Source: Roseovarius nitratireducens (GTDB lineage Bacteria; Pseudomonadota; Alphaproteobacteria; Rhodobacterales; Rhodobacteraceae). Taken from it: a DNA stretch of 64,000 bases. The translations under genes and the position numbers were made by a program. How positions within the stretch are numbered: the stretch's first letter is position 1; the number at the start of each line of letters is the position of its first letter. The notes under the pieces are model-generated. The model was not told the DNA's origin. It worked only from the letters and a program-made list of their open reading frames with translations, and ran no database searches. This document shows positions 8,115 through 17,628 of this stretch, in pieces. The stretch spans positions 1 through 64,000 of the forward strand of contig NZ_PDNI01000025.1 in assembly GCF_002925845.1 (NCBI RefSeq), given 5' to 3'.

Positions 8115-9204
8115 AATGGCGGTTCCGTTGGCCTTGGGTCTTGGCTCGCTTGCCTCCGCGCAGGGCGTGCCAGTGATCGACGGCTCCAATCTTGCCCGGG
8201 CCGTGTCGCGCGTTGAGGAAATCGCACGCGACGCCTTGCGGCAGGGCCAGAAGCGCGACGCCCGCCAGGAACAAGCGGATATCTATCAAGAGCAGCTTGA
8301 AGCCTACGAACGTTTCCTTGAGGAGACCACCGGAGTCACCGACCTGAGTGGGTTCGAGGCTGGTGGGCCCGGCTGGGCGAGCGCTGCAGAGACTTACCCG
8401 GCACTGGAAGATAATCCTGATGCCGATCGTCTCTTCGGTGAGCCCAGCGACGTGGAACGCATGATCATCACGGTGGCGCGGCGCTATGAGGGTCACCCCG
8501 GCGTTGCGGCCGCCGGTCTGACGCCACTGACGTGGCGTATCCTGTTTCAGTCCTTGATCAAGCAGGAAAGCCGTTTCAACAATGCGGCTGTCTCCCCCGT
8601 GGGTGCGCGCGGTTTTTGTCAGCTGATGCCGGGCACAGCATCGGATCTCGGTGTGAACCCATATGATCCTTGGGAAAACCTGGACGGTGGTGCACGCTAC
8701 ATTCTCACGCAACTGAACCGCTTCGGTCGGATCGATCACGCTCTGGCGGCCTATAATGCAGGTCCTGGCCGTGTTCTCGAGTATGGTGGTGTGCCTCCTT
8801 TCGAGGAAACCCAGACCTACGTCCGGCGCATCAACGGCTATTACAACGACTATCTTGGCACCATCACCGGCGTCGACATGACGGGGTCACTGGCGGGCGT
8901 TGATGGCGCCTCGGCCGCCTGGGGCAACTGGGCGGATGCCTCGGTCGGCTATGGCGCCTACATGGGCACCCAGATCGATCAGGCCATGACCCGGATCGCG
9001 GCGCTTTTGCGTGAAGATCCGCCCGAGAACGCAAAAGAAGCGCTGGACCGCTCCACCTATATGCTTGCTGAACGGGCGCGGCTCATGGCGCTGACGCTGC
9101 GTCTGCGCGCGGCCCACGTGAAAGTCGAAGCGGCACAAGGTTTGACCGAGGCCGCCGATCACTTAGAGCAATCCACTTTCTGGAGGTATTCCGATGAGGG
9201 CTGA
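8086..9204 (+). CDS. Chimeric VirB5-like/lytic transglycosylase protein
   Basis: 372 residues from ATG 8086, which gives a signal peptide ending ASA-QG. The mature N-terminus [20 protein letters not shown] is nearly the same as that of the VirB5 protein encoded next, and about 60 residues of charged helix follow, as in VirB5/TrbJ. Residues ~140-270 form a lytic transglycosylase domain (catalytic Glu in [10 protein letters not shown], then [13 protein letters not shown] and [12 protein letters not shown]), paralogous to VirB1. The C-terminal ~100 residues are helical again. This looks like a VirB1-type enzyme built into a VirB5-like scaffold, perhaps to target the muramidase to the pilus base. 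Confidence 0.8.
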   Translation: MRIVISRASRMAVPLALGLGSLASAQGVPVIDGSNLARAVSRVEEIARDALRQGQKRDARQEQADIYQEQLEAYERFLEETTGVTDLSGFEAGGPGWASAAETYPALEDNPDADRLFGEPSDVERMIITVARRYEGHPGVAAAGLTPLTWRILFQSLIKQESRFNNAAVSPVGARGFCQLMPGTASDLGVNPYDPWENLDGGARYILTQLNRFGRIDHALAAYNAGPGRVLEYGGVPPFEETQTYVRRINGYYNDYLGTITGVDMTGSLAGVDGASAAWGNWADASVGYGAYMGTQIDQAMTRIAALLREDPPENAKEALDRSTYMLAERARLMALTLRLRAAHVKVEAAQGLTEAADHLEQSTFWRYSDEG

Positions 9205-10003
9205 CACCCGCCTTGCCGCTATCCTTGTCGCGGGCACGCTCATGGCGGCACACCTGCCCCCTGCCTTCGCTCAGGGTGTGCCGGTGATCGATGGATCGAA
9301 CCTCGCGCAGAATATCGAGCAGCTGCAGGCCGCGCTGCGCGATGCGGAAAACCAGCTCCAGAAAATCGAGGAATTGCGCACCCAGATCGAGCGCCTCACT
9401 GATATTCAGGGCCTTCTTGATGACGTCCTGGGTTCAATTACTGGCCTGAATGAAATCGCAGCCCTTTACAACGATGTGGAGGACCTGCGTGCCCGCGCCC
9501 AGAAGATCACCGATCTATCGGGTTTCATGGACAGCCTGTCGCTCGGGGATTTTGACAGCCTGCTGGACGATCTGCTCGATGGCGACGTCACCATGGGAGA
9601 GCGCCGGGCCGCTGATGCCATGCGCGAGACGATGGCCAGTGCGGGGTTCACCTCGGAAAAACTCACCGAGCTGAACGACGCCGGGAACCCGCAAGGCGCT
9701 GCCATAGCCGATCTGGCGGCTGCCAATGCCATGGTTATCGGGCAAGCCCAGATTTCCTACGAGGAAGCCGCCCAGAGCATCGAGCGTATCGATGGGCTGG
9801 TGGAAGCGATTGGCGATCAGGAAACGCTCAAGGAATCGATCGATCTCAACACGCGTATGGCCGCGGAGACGAATTACATGCTGGGCCAGATGTGGCGCCT
9901 GAATGCCGCCCAAGGCTTGGCGCAAGGTCAAAACGGCATCGATTTCGCGGCCGAGCAGGCCCGCACACGCTCCTTCTTTGATTTTTCCGGCGCTGAGGAC
10001 TGA
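9194..10003 (+). CDS. virB5: VirB5/TrbJ-like minor pilus component
   Basis: 269 residues: signal peptide to about residue 26 (LPPAFAQ), mature N-terminus [20 protein letters not shown], then long amphipathic helices with coiled-coil character ([20 protein letters not shown] region). VirB5 proteins sit at the pilus tip or base and help adhesion and assembly. It overlaps the preceding chimeric gene by 11 bases and shares its N-terminal motif at protein and DNA level. Confidence 0.78.
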   Translation: MRADTRLAAILVAGTLMAAHLPPAFAQGVPVIDGSNLAQNIEQLQAALRDAENQLQKIEELRTQIERLTDIQGLLDDVLGSITGLNEIAALYNDVEDLRARAQKITDLSGFMDSLSLGDFDSLLDDLLDGDVTMGERRAADAMRETMASAGFTSEKLTELNDAGNPQGAAIADLAAANAMVIGQAQISYEEAAQSIERIDGLVEAIGDQETLKESIDLNTRMAAETNYMLGQMWRLNAAQGLAQGQNGIDFAAEQARTRSFFDFSGAED

Positions 10004-10006
10004 CCC

Positions 10007-10495
10007 TTGAATACATCACTCAAAGCACTTGCAGTTTTCATCACCCTCGCAGGCAGTGCGTGGGCCGAAGGCCAGCAAGACCTGCCCGACGATACATTGC
10101 TCGGAGAGGTCGTCACTGCCACCGAAAACGGGGAGAAAGAACGGCTCCTCAAGCTGATGCGCGAGGTACAAGCAAGGGGGCTTTTGATGTTCCCGAAGCC
10201 GAAAGCCTGCACCTTCAGCTATCCGGACACTGAGTTTTTCAACAACGAGATTTTCCGCGGGGCGGTTCGATGGGGCTTTGGCACGGACCTCAGGGAGCTT
10301 GCGATGTCGCAAGGCTTCTGCGGCTGCATCTATGATCTCGGATCGCTCGATGCGTTTACGCAGGAACGGATAGGAAAAGCGGCTCAGGGTGCGATCATCA
10401 GTGATTTCAGTGTCTTCCGCAAATACCGCCGTAGCGATTGGTCAGATGTAAACGAGCGCTATCAGACCTTCCAAATGGAACAGTGTGGTAGTTGA
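10007..10495 (+). CDS. Secreted protein of unknown function in the virB operon
   Basis: 162 residues from TTG 10007, only 3 bases after virB5 stops. Signal peptide MNTSLKALAVFITLAGSAWA; the mature part carries four cysteines (KACTF, FCGCIYD, EQCGS), so disulfides are likely. No family recognised. Its place between virB5 and virB6 suggests a periplasmic T4SS accessory. Confidence 0.6.
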   Translation: MNTSLKALAVFITLAGSAWAEGQQDLPDDTLLGEVVTATENGEKERLLKLMREVQARGLLMFPKPKACTFSYPDTEFFNNEIFRGAVRWGFGTDLRELAMSQGFCGCIYDLGSLDAFTQERIGKAAQGAIISDFSVFRKYRRSDWSDVNERYQTFQMEQCGS

Positions 10496-10497
10496 GG

Positions 10498-11499
10498 ATG
10501 GCCATAATCGCTGAGGTTCTGGCATTGGTCGATGCAACTGTCGCGAACGTAGCAGCCGACACATATGGTGACACGGTTGCTGCGGTGCGCCCTGTTGTAC
10601 AGGCCGCGTCTGTGTTGGTGGTCGTTCTTGTCGGCGCGAATATGGCTCTACAAGCCGTGCCGCTCTCTGTTTCCACAATCGTGTCAGTGGGGCTGCGCAT
10701 TGTGCTGGTCAATGTGTTTTTGATCTACGCAAACCTTTCTGTTCCGTACGAAGCGCTGACAAATGCGCCTGCCGAACTTGGTGCAGGTATTCTCAACTCC
10801 CTCTCTGGTGGCGATGTCACAAATCTTTATGACGGCATCGACGATCTCTACTCCCAAGCCCTGAATGTCGGACAGGCGATCAGCCAGAATGGCGGTTGGC
10901 TGGCCGGTGCCATGACCAGCGTCGTCATGTTTCTTGTGGCCGCCGCCATGGCGACGATCACCATCATCGTTCTGTCGGCAGCCAAGATCATGTTGGCGGT
11001 ATTGATCGCCATCGCACCTGTGGCCGTGGCCTGCACATTGTTCAAACAATCGGCGCCGCTGTTCGAGGCCTGGGTCAAACTCGCCATCGGTTTTTCCTTC
11101 GTCCCGCTATTCGTGGCTGCCATGGCCGGCTTCACCATAGCGACGGGTGAAGCCGTCGCACCTGATAGCCTCGACGGCGTCGAAACACTCGGGGACGCGA
11201 TCTCATTCATCGTGGTGATGATGATCGGTGCCGGCCTGATGTTGCTCGTGCCAACTTTCGCCCAAGGTCTTGCCGCCACGAACATCGGCCTCGCCTCGAT
11301 CGGTGCAAATGCCGCGCGGATGCCCGGGAATGCGTGGCGCAATACCGGTGCCGCAATCCGGGGCGGCGACGACATGCGACGAGGCTTCAACGCAGGGCTT
11401 CAGGGACAAGGCGTCTCTGACCGATCGTCCAGCGCGGCCCGTGCCGGGAGCTATGCGGGCGGTGCGGTCAAGCTCGCCGGAAAGATGAAGAAGGGATAG
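10498..11499 (+). CDS. virB6: VirB6-like polytopic membrane protein
   Basis: 333 residues from ATG 10498 (preferred to the TTG at 10492). At least six hydrophobic segments, for example VLVVVLVGANMALQAV, IVLVNVFLIYANL, SVVMFLVAAAMATITIIVL, IMLAVLIAIAPVAVACTLF, FVPLFVAAMAGFTIA and FIVVMMIGAGLMLLVPT, with a soluble C-terminal tail. This is the TrbL/VirB6 plan, the inner-membrane part of the channel. Confidence 0.85.
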   Translation: MAIIAEVLALVDATVANVAADTYGDTVAAVRPVVQAASVLVVVLVGANMALQAVPLSVSTIVSVGLRIVLVNVFLIYANLSVPYEALTNAPAELGAGILNSLSGGDVTNLYDGIDDLYSQALNVGQAISQNGGWLAGAMTSVVMFLVAAAMATITIIVLSAAKIMLAVLIAIAPVAVACTLFKQSAPLFEAWVKLAIGFSFVPLFVAAMAGFTIATGEAVAPDSLDGVETLGDAISFIVVMMIGAGLMLLVPTFAQGLAATNIGLASIGANAARMPGNAWRNTGAAIRGGDDMRRGFNAGLQGQGVSDRSSSAARAGSYAGGAVKLAGKMKKG

Positions 11500-11501
11500 T
11501 C

Positions 11502-12146
11502 ATGAGTGATTTCGACATCGATTTGGTGATGGGTCCGCGCCGGGCAGCGCGCGCCGCATGGATCGTTGCGGGCTGTTCCTGCGCCGTTACCGTGCTGTTG
11601 GCTTTGACCATCACGGTCATGTTGCCCCTGCGCGAAACCGAAGTGTTTACCGTTCTCGTCGACAGCACGTCGGGTGCAGCAGAGCGCATCTACCAGGTTC
11701 AGCCGACCGGTATCACCGATGAGGAAGCGATCAAGGAGTCGCTGCTTGTCAGCTATATCACCGACCGTGAGAGCTATTTTCGGGTCGGCATTCAGGAACG
11801 GCTCGAAAGTGTCCAGCGGCGCTCCAGTGGGCCAGCCCGCGCCTCGCTGATCGACCTCTGGACCACGGGGTCCGAGAATTATCCACCGCGCAGCTATGGC
11901 ACGAATGCGCAGGTCGATGTCCGCGTGCGAGCAATCACCTTCCTGCAGGACGACGTGGCCCAGATTCGGTTCGACAAACGCCTCACGCGGCCCAACCAGG
12001 CACCGGTTACGCAGACATTCATCGCCACCGTGGGATTTGAGTTTGCCCCCCGCCGCGAACGCTCCCTGACACGCGTTTGGGAGAATCCCCTTGGCTTCTC
12101 GGTGACAGCTTACCGGGTCGACGCCGAAACACTGACACGAGAATAA
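11502..12146 (+). CDS. virB8: VirB8-like bitopic inner-membrane protein
   Basis: 214 residues: short cytoplasmic N-terminus, one membrane helix (WIVAGCSCAVTVLLALTITVML, about 20-42), then a periplasmic NTF2-like domain with the conserved region SYITDRESYF and a C-terminal VGFEFAP..L..VWENPLGF signature. VirB8 nucleates the T4SS core complex. Starts 3 bases after virB6. Confidence 0.9.
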   Translation: MSDFDIDLVMGPRRAARAAWIVAGCSCAVTVLLALTITVMLPLRETEVFTVLVDSTSGAAERIYQVQPTGITDEEAIKESLLVSYITDRESYFRVGIQERLESVQRRSSGPARASLIDLWTTGSENYPPRSYGTNAQVDVRVRAITFLQDDVAQIRFDKRLTRPNQAPVTQTFIATVGFEFAPRRERSLTRVWENPLGFSVTAYRVDAETLTRE

Positions 12147-12149
12147 TTC

Positions 12150-12881
12150 ATGAAAACTTGTCTACTTGCCATCGCAACGGTCTGGGGATTGCTCGCAACA
12201 CCCGCCTTGGCCGAGCGCGCACCGGTCACCATGGGACAGGACGCCCGCGTTCGCCACGTGACCTTCAACCCCACGGATGTGATCCGGATCGACACCCACC
12301 TTCGAGTAAACACGTCAATCGAACTCGGTCCTGGCGAACGGATTAATCAAGTCCTGATCGGTGACTCCGCGTCCTATGAAGTGGAGGTTCTGTCGAACCG
12401 CAATACGATCTCGATCAAGCCTGTCGAGGCACGGGCCGCGACAAACCTGACGATCTTTACCAACCGCCGTGCTGTCGCCTTCTATCTGACAGAGGGACGC
12501 TCGCGGACACAGTCTTTCCGGGTCGTCGTAAACTTTCCCGACGAGCGACCCGCCGGGCGCCAGCTTGCGGCTGGAGGCCGAGATACCGGCTATCAATTCG
12601 CGGGCAGCGGTGCGATCCGCCCGGTGCGGGTCTGGAATGATGGGCGCTCGACCTTCTTTGAATTCCGGCCCGGCGTGCGGCCCTCGATCTTCGGCTTGAA
12701 CGCCCAAGGCTACGAGATCACCCAGAACAGCCAAACCCAAGGTGCGGTCGTCCGTGTCACCGGCGTGCGGGACGCCTACACGATCCGCATGGGCGACGAT
12801 CATATCTGCATCACCCGTGAGACTGGTGGGTTCACGACCGAGGCTGCTGCCGTGGCCGCCCTGCGTGGACGGGAGTTCTGA
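12150..12881 (+). CDS. virB9: VirB9-like outer-membrane core protein
   Basis: 243 residues with signal peptide (MKTCLLAIATVWGLLATPALA). The N-terminal domain has the typical region FNPTDVIRIDTHLRVNTSIE followed by LGPGERI and a beta-rich C-terminal domain (RPVRVWNDGRSTFFEF, CITRE). VirB9 forms the outer-membrane ring with VirB7 and VirB10. Spaced 3 bases from virB8 and 2 from virB10, so one transcript. Confidence 0.9.
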   Translation: MKTCLLAIATVWGLLATPALAERAPVTMGQDARVRHVTFNPTDVIRIDTHLRVNTSIELGPGERINQVLIGDSASYEVEVLSNRNTISIKPVEARAATNLTIFTNRRAVAFYLTEGRSRTQSFRVVVNFPDERPAGRQLAAGGRDTGYQFAGSGAIRPVRVWNDGRSTFFEFRPGVRPSIFGLNAQGYEITQNSQTQGAVVRVTGVRDAYTIRMGDDHICITRETGGFTTEAAAVAALRGREF

Positions 12882-12883
12882 TC

Positions 12884-14341
12884 ATGAGCGACGAGAAAAC
12901 CGGGGAAAAAGAATACAGTTTTGCGCCCAAGCGGCGCGCGTCGCTTGGGCTGAGGCTTGGTCTGGGGGCGCTCCTGTTGGCGGGGACCGCCATCATTGCC
13001 TACCCGCTTGTGCAAGGCAGCGGCGTCACTTCTGCCGTCGAGACATCGAAAGCCGACGACTTTCAGGATCAGGTCGATGGTGACGGGTTCGGCCGCATGA
13101 TAGCCGAAGCTGAACCGACCGAACAAAGATCGGAGCCGAGGTTCGATCCCGGACCAATCGAGGATGAACTCGCGGCGCAGCGCCAGGCGCTGGAGGAGCA
13201 GAACGCCAAGCTTGCGAGCGACGTAGTCGCCCTACAAGCCCAGTTGACAAGACTGGCCGAGGCCCCTGCCCCCGACAATTCCGCCGAACTGGCCGAAGCG
13301 CTACGCTCGGTTCAGGAACAGAACACGGCGCTCATCGCCCAGATGCAAAGCGAGATGGACACCCGATTGGCAGAAGCCGATCTTGAAGCGCAAAAGCGCA
13401 TCGCGACGCAGGTTGCCGCACGCGCACGTGTTGCCGATGGCCGGATGGAGCAGTTGATGGAGCAAATTCTCGGCCTGCAGCGCCAGAACGATGCCCTGCA
13501 ACAGCAGATCGATGACGGTCTGAGTGACGCCCTGCGCGCGCAAACCGAGCGGGATAAGCTCGCCGCCGAGGAAGTAGCGCAACGGGCTGAACTGGACCGT
13601 CGGCGGGCCGAGGCGGCAGCGCTGCGCGACACGCAAATCCGATCCGAGGGGGTGATCTTTGATACGGGCGGCCAGACGGGCAGTCCGGCATCCGACCCCG
13701 AGAGGGGCCCTGCGGTCGGAGATGCCACCGCGCGCGCCTTCGTGTTGGAGGGTGCTCAGCCCGTTCAAGTCGCGACAGCGGAGGTTATCGCCAATCCTTC
13801 CAACACGGTTCTGCAGGGCACGCTCATCCAAGCGTCACTGGAAACCGCCATCGATTCCACATTGCCCGGACAGATTACCGCCATCGTGAACTACCCGGTC
13901 TCGAGTTTCGATCAGTCCCGCGTTCTCATTCCTGAAGGTTCCCGCCTCTTCGGGACGTACAATTCGAATGTTTCTTTGGGCCAGGCCCGCATTCTGGTTG
14001 GCTGGTCACGCATCGTCACACCCGAGGGGCAATCGGTACAGCTCGCCGCATTCGGTGCGGACGATCAGGGCCGCTCTGGCGTGACGGGCTCCGTGAACTC
14101 ACGCTTCGGGTTGCGCTTTGGCACCGCTGCTTTGCTGTCGATCATCGGCGCAGGACCGGCAATCGCCGCATCCGAGGCCAGATCCGAGACCGGAGCAGAG
14201 ATTGCCGAGGATGTCGCGGGCAGTTTTACGCAAGCCACCGATGCCGTGATCGGCGAATATGCCACCCTGCCTCCAATTATTTCGGTCCCGCCAGGGGCCG
14301 CGATCAGTGTGATCGTCGACCGAGATCTCGAGTTCTATTAA
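12884..14341 (+). CDS. virB10: VirB10-like channel protein
   Basis: 485 residues: a cytoplasmic N-terminus, one membrane helix (LGALLLAGTAIIAYPLV, about 26-44), a long helical coiled coil rich in Q/E/A (about 85-235), then the TrbI/VirB10 beta-barrel domain (TVLQGTLIQASLETAIDS, VLIPEGSRLFGTY, GLRFGTAALLSIIG antenna region, and the terminal ISVIVDRDLEFY). It spans both membranes and couples ATPase activity to channel opening. Confidence 0.92.
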   Translation: MSDEKTGEKEYSFAPKRRASLGLRLGLGALLLAGTAIIAYPLVQGSGVTSAVETSKADDFQDQVDGDGFGRMIAEAEPTEQRSEPRFDPGPIEDELAAQRQALEEQNAKLASDVVALQAQLTRLAEAPAPDNSAELAEALRSVQEQNTALIAQMQSEMDTRLAEADLEAQKRIATQVAARARVADGRMEQLMEQILGLQRQNDALQQQIDDGLSDALRAQTERDKLAAEEVAQRAELDRRRAEAAALRDTQIRSEGVIFDTGGQTGSPASDPERGPAVGDATARAFVLEGAQPVQVATAEVIANPSNTVLQGTLIQASLETAIDSTLPGQITAIVNYPVSSFDQSRVLIPEGSRLFGTYNSNVSLGQARILVGWSRIVTPEGQSVQLAAFGADDQGRSGVTGSVNSRFGLRFGTAALLSIIGAGPAIAASEARSETGAEIAEDVAGSFTQATDAVIGEYATLPPIISVPPGAAISVIVDRDLEFY

Positions 14342-14451
14342 GTGCGTTTCTTGTGCCCCAAACTGACTATGTGGCGAAACGCGCGTTCGACCAAAGGGAG
14401 AGGCAGCGTGTTTCGACGCGACACAAACCTGAAACGCACGGGCGGCCTGCC

Positions 14452-15450
14452 ATGAACCAGGCGGCAGAAAAAACCAGTTTTCTTTCGACCTATCTAAAAC
14501 CGCTGGCTGCACCGCTCTCCGATCCCGCCGTTGTCGAAATAGCGGTCAATCCCGATGGAAAGGTCTGGGTGGAAACCCGGGGGGCTGAGCATATGGTTGG
14601 CCTCGAAGGCGTTTTCTACTCCCCTGCCCAAGCTCGGGACCTTGCAACGTCCATTGCCAGCGCCACCCACGGACAGATCAGCGAGAAAAAGCCGCTGGTG
14701 TCCGGCAAGATCGAGATGAACGGCAAGCCGATCCGGGCACAGGTCGTCTATCCACCCGTCGTGGATGGCGGGCCGTCGATCACCTTGCGCCGCTATAGTG
14801 AAGACAAACTCACCTTGGGCGACATCGGTCTGCTGCACGGTGAACTGGTAGACCTGGACACCGAACGACAGAAAAAAGCCGAACAGGTTATCGCACTCAC
14901 TCAGGCGGGGAACATTCGAGCCGCCATGAAACTTTGCATCGACGAGCGGCTGAACATCATGATCAGCGGCGGGACATCTACGGGCAAAACGACCTTTGCC
15001 CGGGCGCTTCTCGCGCTGGTGACCGAGACGGAGCGTATCGTGACTATCGAGGACGCGTTCGAGCTCTTCCCGCCGCAACCCAATCGCGCGATGCTCAAGG
15101 CGGACCGTATCCCCTCAAGTGAACGCACCGCGGCCAAGTTGCTGGAGACCTCTTTGCGCATGCGTCCTGACCGGATCATTCTTGGTGAGCTGCGCGGCGA
15201 TGAGTGCAAGACCTTCCTCGACGCGATCAACACCGGCCATTCCGGCTCTTTCACCACAATTCACGCCGATACCGCGCAGAAGGCGCTCGACCGCCTAGCC
15301 CTCATGGTCATGTCCGTGGGCATCAACATGAGTTTTGAGGAGATAAGGCGCTACGCTGCGTCCAGCATCGACGTCGTGGTGCAGCTTGGTCGGAAGGACG
15401 GGCGGCGTGGGGTCGAACAGGTGTGGGTGCCGGGCAGCTCGAATCCCTGA
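14452..15450 (+). CDS. virB11: VirB11-type traffic ATPase
   Basis: 332 residues from ATG 14452; the upstream GTG 14353 would add 33 basic residues not expected in the family. Walker A ISGGTSTGKTTFARALL, Asp box TIEDAFEL, Walker-B-like RPDRIILGELRG and His box GHSGSFTTIHAD are all present. VirB11 forms a hexameric ring on the inner membrane that switches between pilus assembly and DNA transfer. It is the last virB gene; virD4 lies 19 kb away beyond the catabolic island. Confidence 0.93.
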   Translation: MNQAAEKTSFLSTYLKPLAAPLSDPAVVEIAVNPDGKVWVETRGAEHMVGLEGVFYSPAQARDLATSIASATHGQISEKKPLVSGKIEMNGKPIRAQVVYPPVVDGGPSITLRRYSEDKLTLGDIGLLHGELVDLDTERQKKAEQVIALTQAGNIRAAMKLCIDERLNIMISGGTSTGKTTFARALLALVTETERIVTIEDAFELFPPQPNRAMLKADRIPSSERTAAKLLETSLRMRPDRIILGELRGDECKTFLDAINTGHSGSFTTIHADTAQKALDRLALMVMSVGINMSFEEIRRYAASSIDVVVQLGRKDGRRGVEQVWVPGSSNP

Positions 15451-15516
15451 GGGGATTTGCTGGTTCACATCGGATGATGCGTGCGCGCAGCGAAGATGCA
15501 TGACAATGCATCCCGC

Positions 15517-15580
15517 CCGGTAAACGGAAATAAATTCGTTTACCGGTTGTCACGGTCAACCCAAAATTATAGGTTTACCG
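15517..15580. promoter_or_regulatory. Inverted-repeat operator upstream of the nucleotidyltransferase gene
   Basis: A perfect 10-base inverted repeat, CCGGTAAACG (15517-15526) and CGTTTACCGG (15537-15546), with a 10-base A/T-rich centre; a third half-site GTTTACCG follows at 15573-15580, just before the ribosome site (GGAGG) of the gene at 15603. This arrangement looks like a repressor site overlapping a promoter. The regulator is unknown. Confidence 0.6.
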
Positions 15581-15602
15581 AGACAGTCATCTGGAGGCCG
15601 AC

Positions 15603-16628
15603 ATGGCCAACCTAAGCTCAGTGGCACGCTCAGCCTATGGCGATCTCTTGCGCCTGCTGAAAGACGACATGGTCGCCAATGTGCGTGGCTCGCTCGTCAC
15701 CAAGGAGCGCGGCGGCAAGGTCTACTGGTACGCAGCCGAAAAGATCGGCAGTGACGTAAAATTCTGGTATATCGGTCCGGATAGTGCCGAGACGCGCAAT
15801 CGCGTGGACCGCATGAACGAACTGCGGGAACAGGCAGCGGAGCGCAAGCGCGAACGCGCCAGGCTCGCGCGGCTGCTGCGCGCCGAGGGCATGACCCCCG
15901 TAGATCGCGGCACAGGCGGGCTGCTGCTCGCCATGGCCAAGGTCGGAACCTTCCGGCTGGGCGGCACCCTGATCGGCACGAATGCCTTTCGTTTGATGGA
16001 AGGAGAGCTGGGCACCACCCTTCCCCTTGGCAGCGTGGCGAACACCGGGGATGTCGATATCGCACAATTCGAGCGTCTGTCGGTTGCCTTGCAGGACGCC
16101 GTCGAACCATCGCTTGCCGAAACCTTCTCGGCGCTCAAATTTGACCCCGTTCAGGGTCTTGACCGCGATAGTGTCTGGCGCTGGCAGCAAAGCGGACAGA
16201 CCGGCATGATGATCGAATTCCTGACGCCATCTTTCGACGCGGAAGAGGGCATTCGCGATCTCCCCGCCCTCGGCGTCAAGGCGCGAGCCCTGCATCACTT
16301 GAACTATCTGATTTCCGATCCGATCCACGCCGTCGCCCTCTATCGGGACGGCATCCTTGTGCAGATCCCAAGGCCCGAGAAATTCGCCATACACAAGCTG
16401 ATCGTTGCAGACCGCCGCCGCGACGGGCCCGAGTCCTTCAAGGCTGAGAAGGACCGCCTGCAGGCCGCGTTCCTTATCGAAACCATGGCCGAAGATCGCC
16501 CGTCCGATATCTGGGACGCTTACGCCGACGCAATGGCGCGTGGCCCCAGGTGGCGTGAGAGGATCGAACGGACGCTGCAGCGAATGCGCGACACACGAGA
16601 GATTCTGATAGCGTGCGAGGCAGTGTAG
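15603..16628 (+). CDS. GSU2403-family nucleotidyltransferase-fold protein
   Basis: 341 residues, ATG with TGGAGG seven bases upstream. The N-terminal ~95 residues contain a small beta domain (RGGKVYWYAAEKIGSD..FWYIGPDS) and a basic helix; residues ~105-290 look like an MNT/AbiEii-type nucleotidyltransferase fold (GGTLIGTNAFRLMEGE, then DVDIAQF with the paired acids expected for metal binding, and IHKLIVADRR as in AbiEii-like proteins). The reaction is unknown; related folds act as toxins or RNA-modifying enzymes. It has its own operator-like promoter and is not coupled to virB11, so it may be a defence or addiction gene sitting at the edge of the transfer operon. Confidence 0.65.
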   Translation: MANLSSVARSAYGDLLRLLKDDMVANVRGSLVTKERGGKVYWYAAEKIGSDVKFWYIGPDSAETRNRVDRMNELREQAAERKRERARLARLLRAEGMTPVDRGTGGLLLAMAKVGTFRLGGTLIGTNAFRLMEGELGTTLPLGSVANTGDVDIAQFERLSVALQDAVEPSLAETFSALKFDPVQGLDRDSVWRWQQSGQTGMMIEFLTPSFDAEEGIRDLPALGVKARALHHLNYLISDPIHAVALYRDGILVQIPRPEKFAIHKLIVADRRRDGPESFKAEKDRLQAAFLIETMAEDRPSDIWDAYADAMARGPRWRERIERTLQRMRDTREILIACEAV

Positions 16629-16753
16629 CACGGTCACTCGCGATGTGCAGGAATAGTCGTTTTCTGGTCTGGTTCCAAGGATCAGGTCGCGCGGGCGGCT
16701 CGCTTTGAAGGCATATGTAACTCCCGGAAACTTCGCTTGATTTTGGCGGGATA

Positions 16754-17554
16754 GTCAACTTATTGCCTGTCCTCTGACATCCGCCTCTCGGCACCGTTTC
16801 AAGCGACCATTGCTGCCGCAGTCTCGTTCCAATGATGGAAAGCTGCCGTTCTCGTTTGACTATAAACGGAGGCGGTCATTTTGTGGCGACGGGGACGGAA
16901 CAGGTTTGCGGTTTCATCATGAACGGTCAGAAACCTTTGCGCCTGCCTGGCCGATTTGAAGCGCCCTTGTATCTTCTCCCGCTTTCGGGTCGGCCTGTGT
17001 GATCCTTCGATACGATTGTTCAATCCTTTATGTGCTCGATGATCGACGTCCAGCGTGAGCCGCCGCAAGGCCGCTCCGTAACTGCGCCATTTTATCTGTA
17101 ATAATGACTCTCGGTTTTCCCCATCGGGCAACCAATCTGGCGATAAATCGCTTCGCGGCCCGCGCATTCCGGCGAGATTGAACCAGGATGTCAAGAACTT
17201 CTCCGTTGCTGTCGACGGCACGCTATAGCCAATGCTTTACGCCTCGGATCATGATGACCACTTCGTCCAGGTGCCATTTGTCCGAAGGTTGCCGTCGAGC
17301 CACCCTCACCTGTTTTGCGATCTGAGCACCAAATTTTCCGACCCAGGCTCGAATTGTCTCATAGCTCACCAAAATGCCGCGCTCCGCCAACAGGTCCTCG
17401 ACATCACGAAGGCTGAGCGCGAAGCGATGATACGCCCAGACGGCATAGGAAATGATGGAGCGCGGGAAATGGTAACCCTTCAGGCGAGGTTGGGAAATCT
17501 GGCTGATCATCATCCCGCGCTACCGCCTGTCCGACGTAGGGTCAATAAGTTGAC
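16754..17554 (-). mobile_element. Decayed IS6-type insertion sequence with 12-base terminal repeats
   Basis: GTCAACTTATTG at 16754-16765 and its exact complement CAATAAGTTGAC at 17543-17554 bound about 801 bases, the usual IS6 size, with one transposase coding region inside. The transposase is broken by a nonsense codon and at least one frameshift. It forms the left boundary of the catabolic island. Confidence 0.75.
16799..17513 (-). pseudogene. IS6-family transposase, inactivated
   Basis: Reading leftward from ATG 17513: HTH and start of the DDE domain (WAYHRFALSLRDVEDLLAERG, then DKWHLDEVV with the first catalytic Asp). At about 17223-17225 a TGG codon has become TAG (KHWL-stop-RAVD). The same frame then continues RAVDSNGEVLDILVQSRRNA to about 17095, where a frameshift moves the remainder (RSYGAALRRL, HKGLNNRIEGSHRPTRKREK with the catalytic Glu region, ANLFRPRRHK) into another frame ending at 16799. 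Two lesions make it non-functional. Confidence 0.8.
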
Positions 17555-17628
17555 GATGCCCCGTGCTGTTCAACCAGTCCACCGCCTCGCTTCGGCCAAA
17601 GGCGCGCACGTCACGCGACTAACGCCCG

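Noticed and set aside
7360-8739. 459-codon open frame antisense to virB4 and the chimeric VirB5 gene
   Set aside because: Shadow of G+C-rich coding DNA; composition is Arg/His-rich with no motif, and the sense frames have clear ATPase and transglycosylase motifs.
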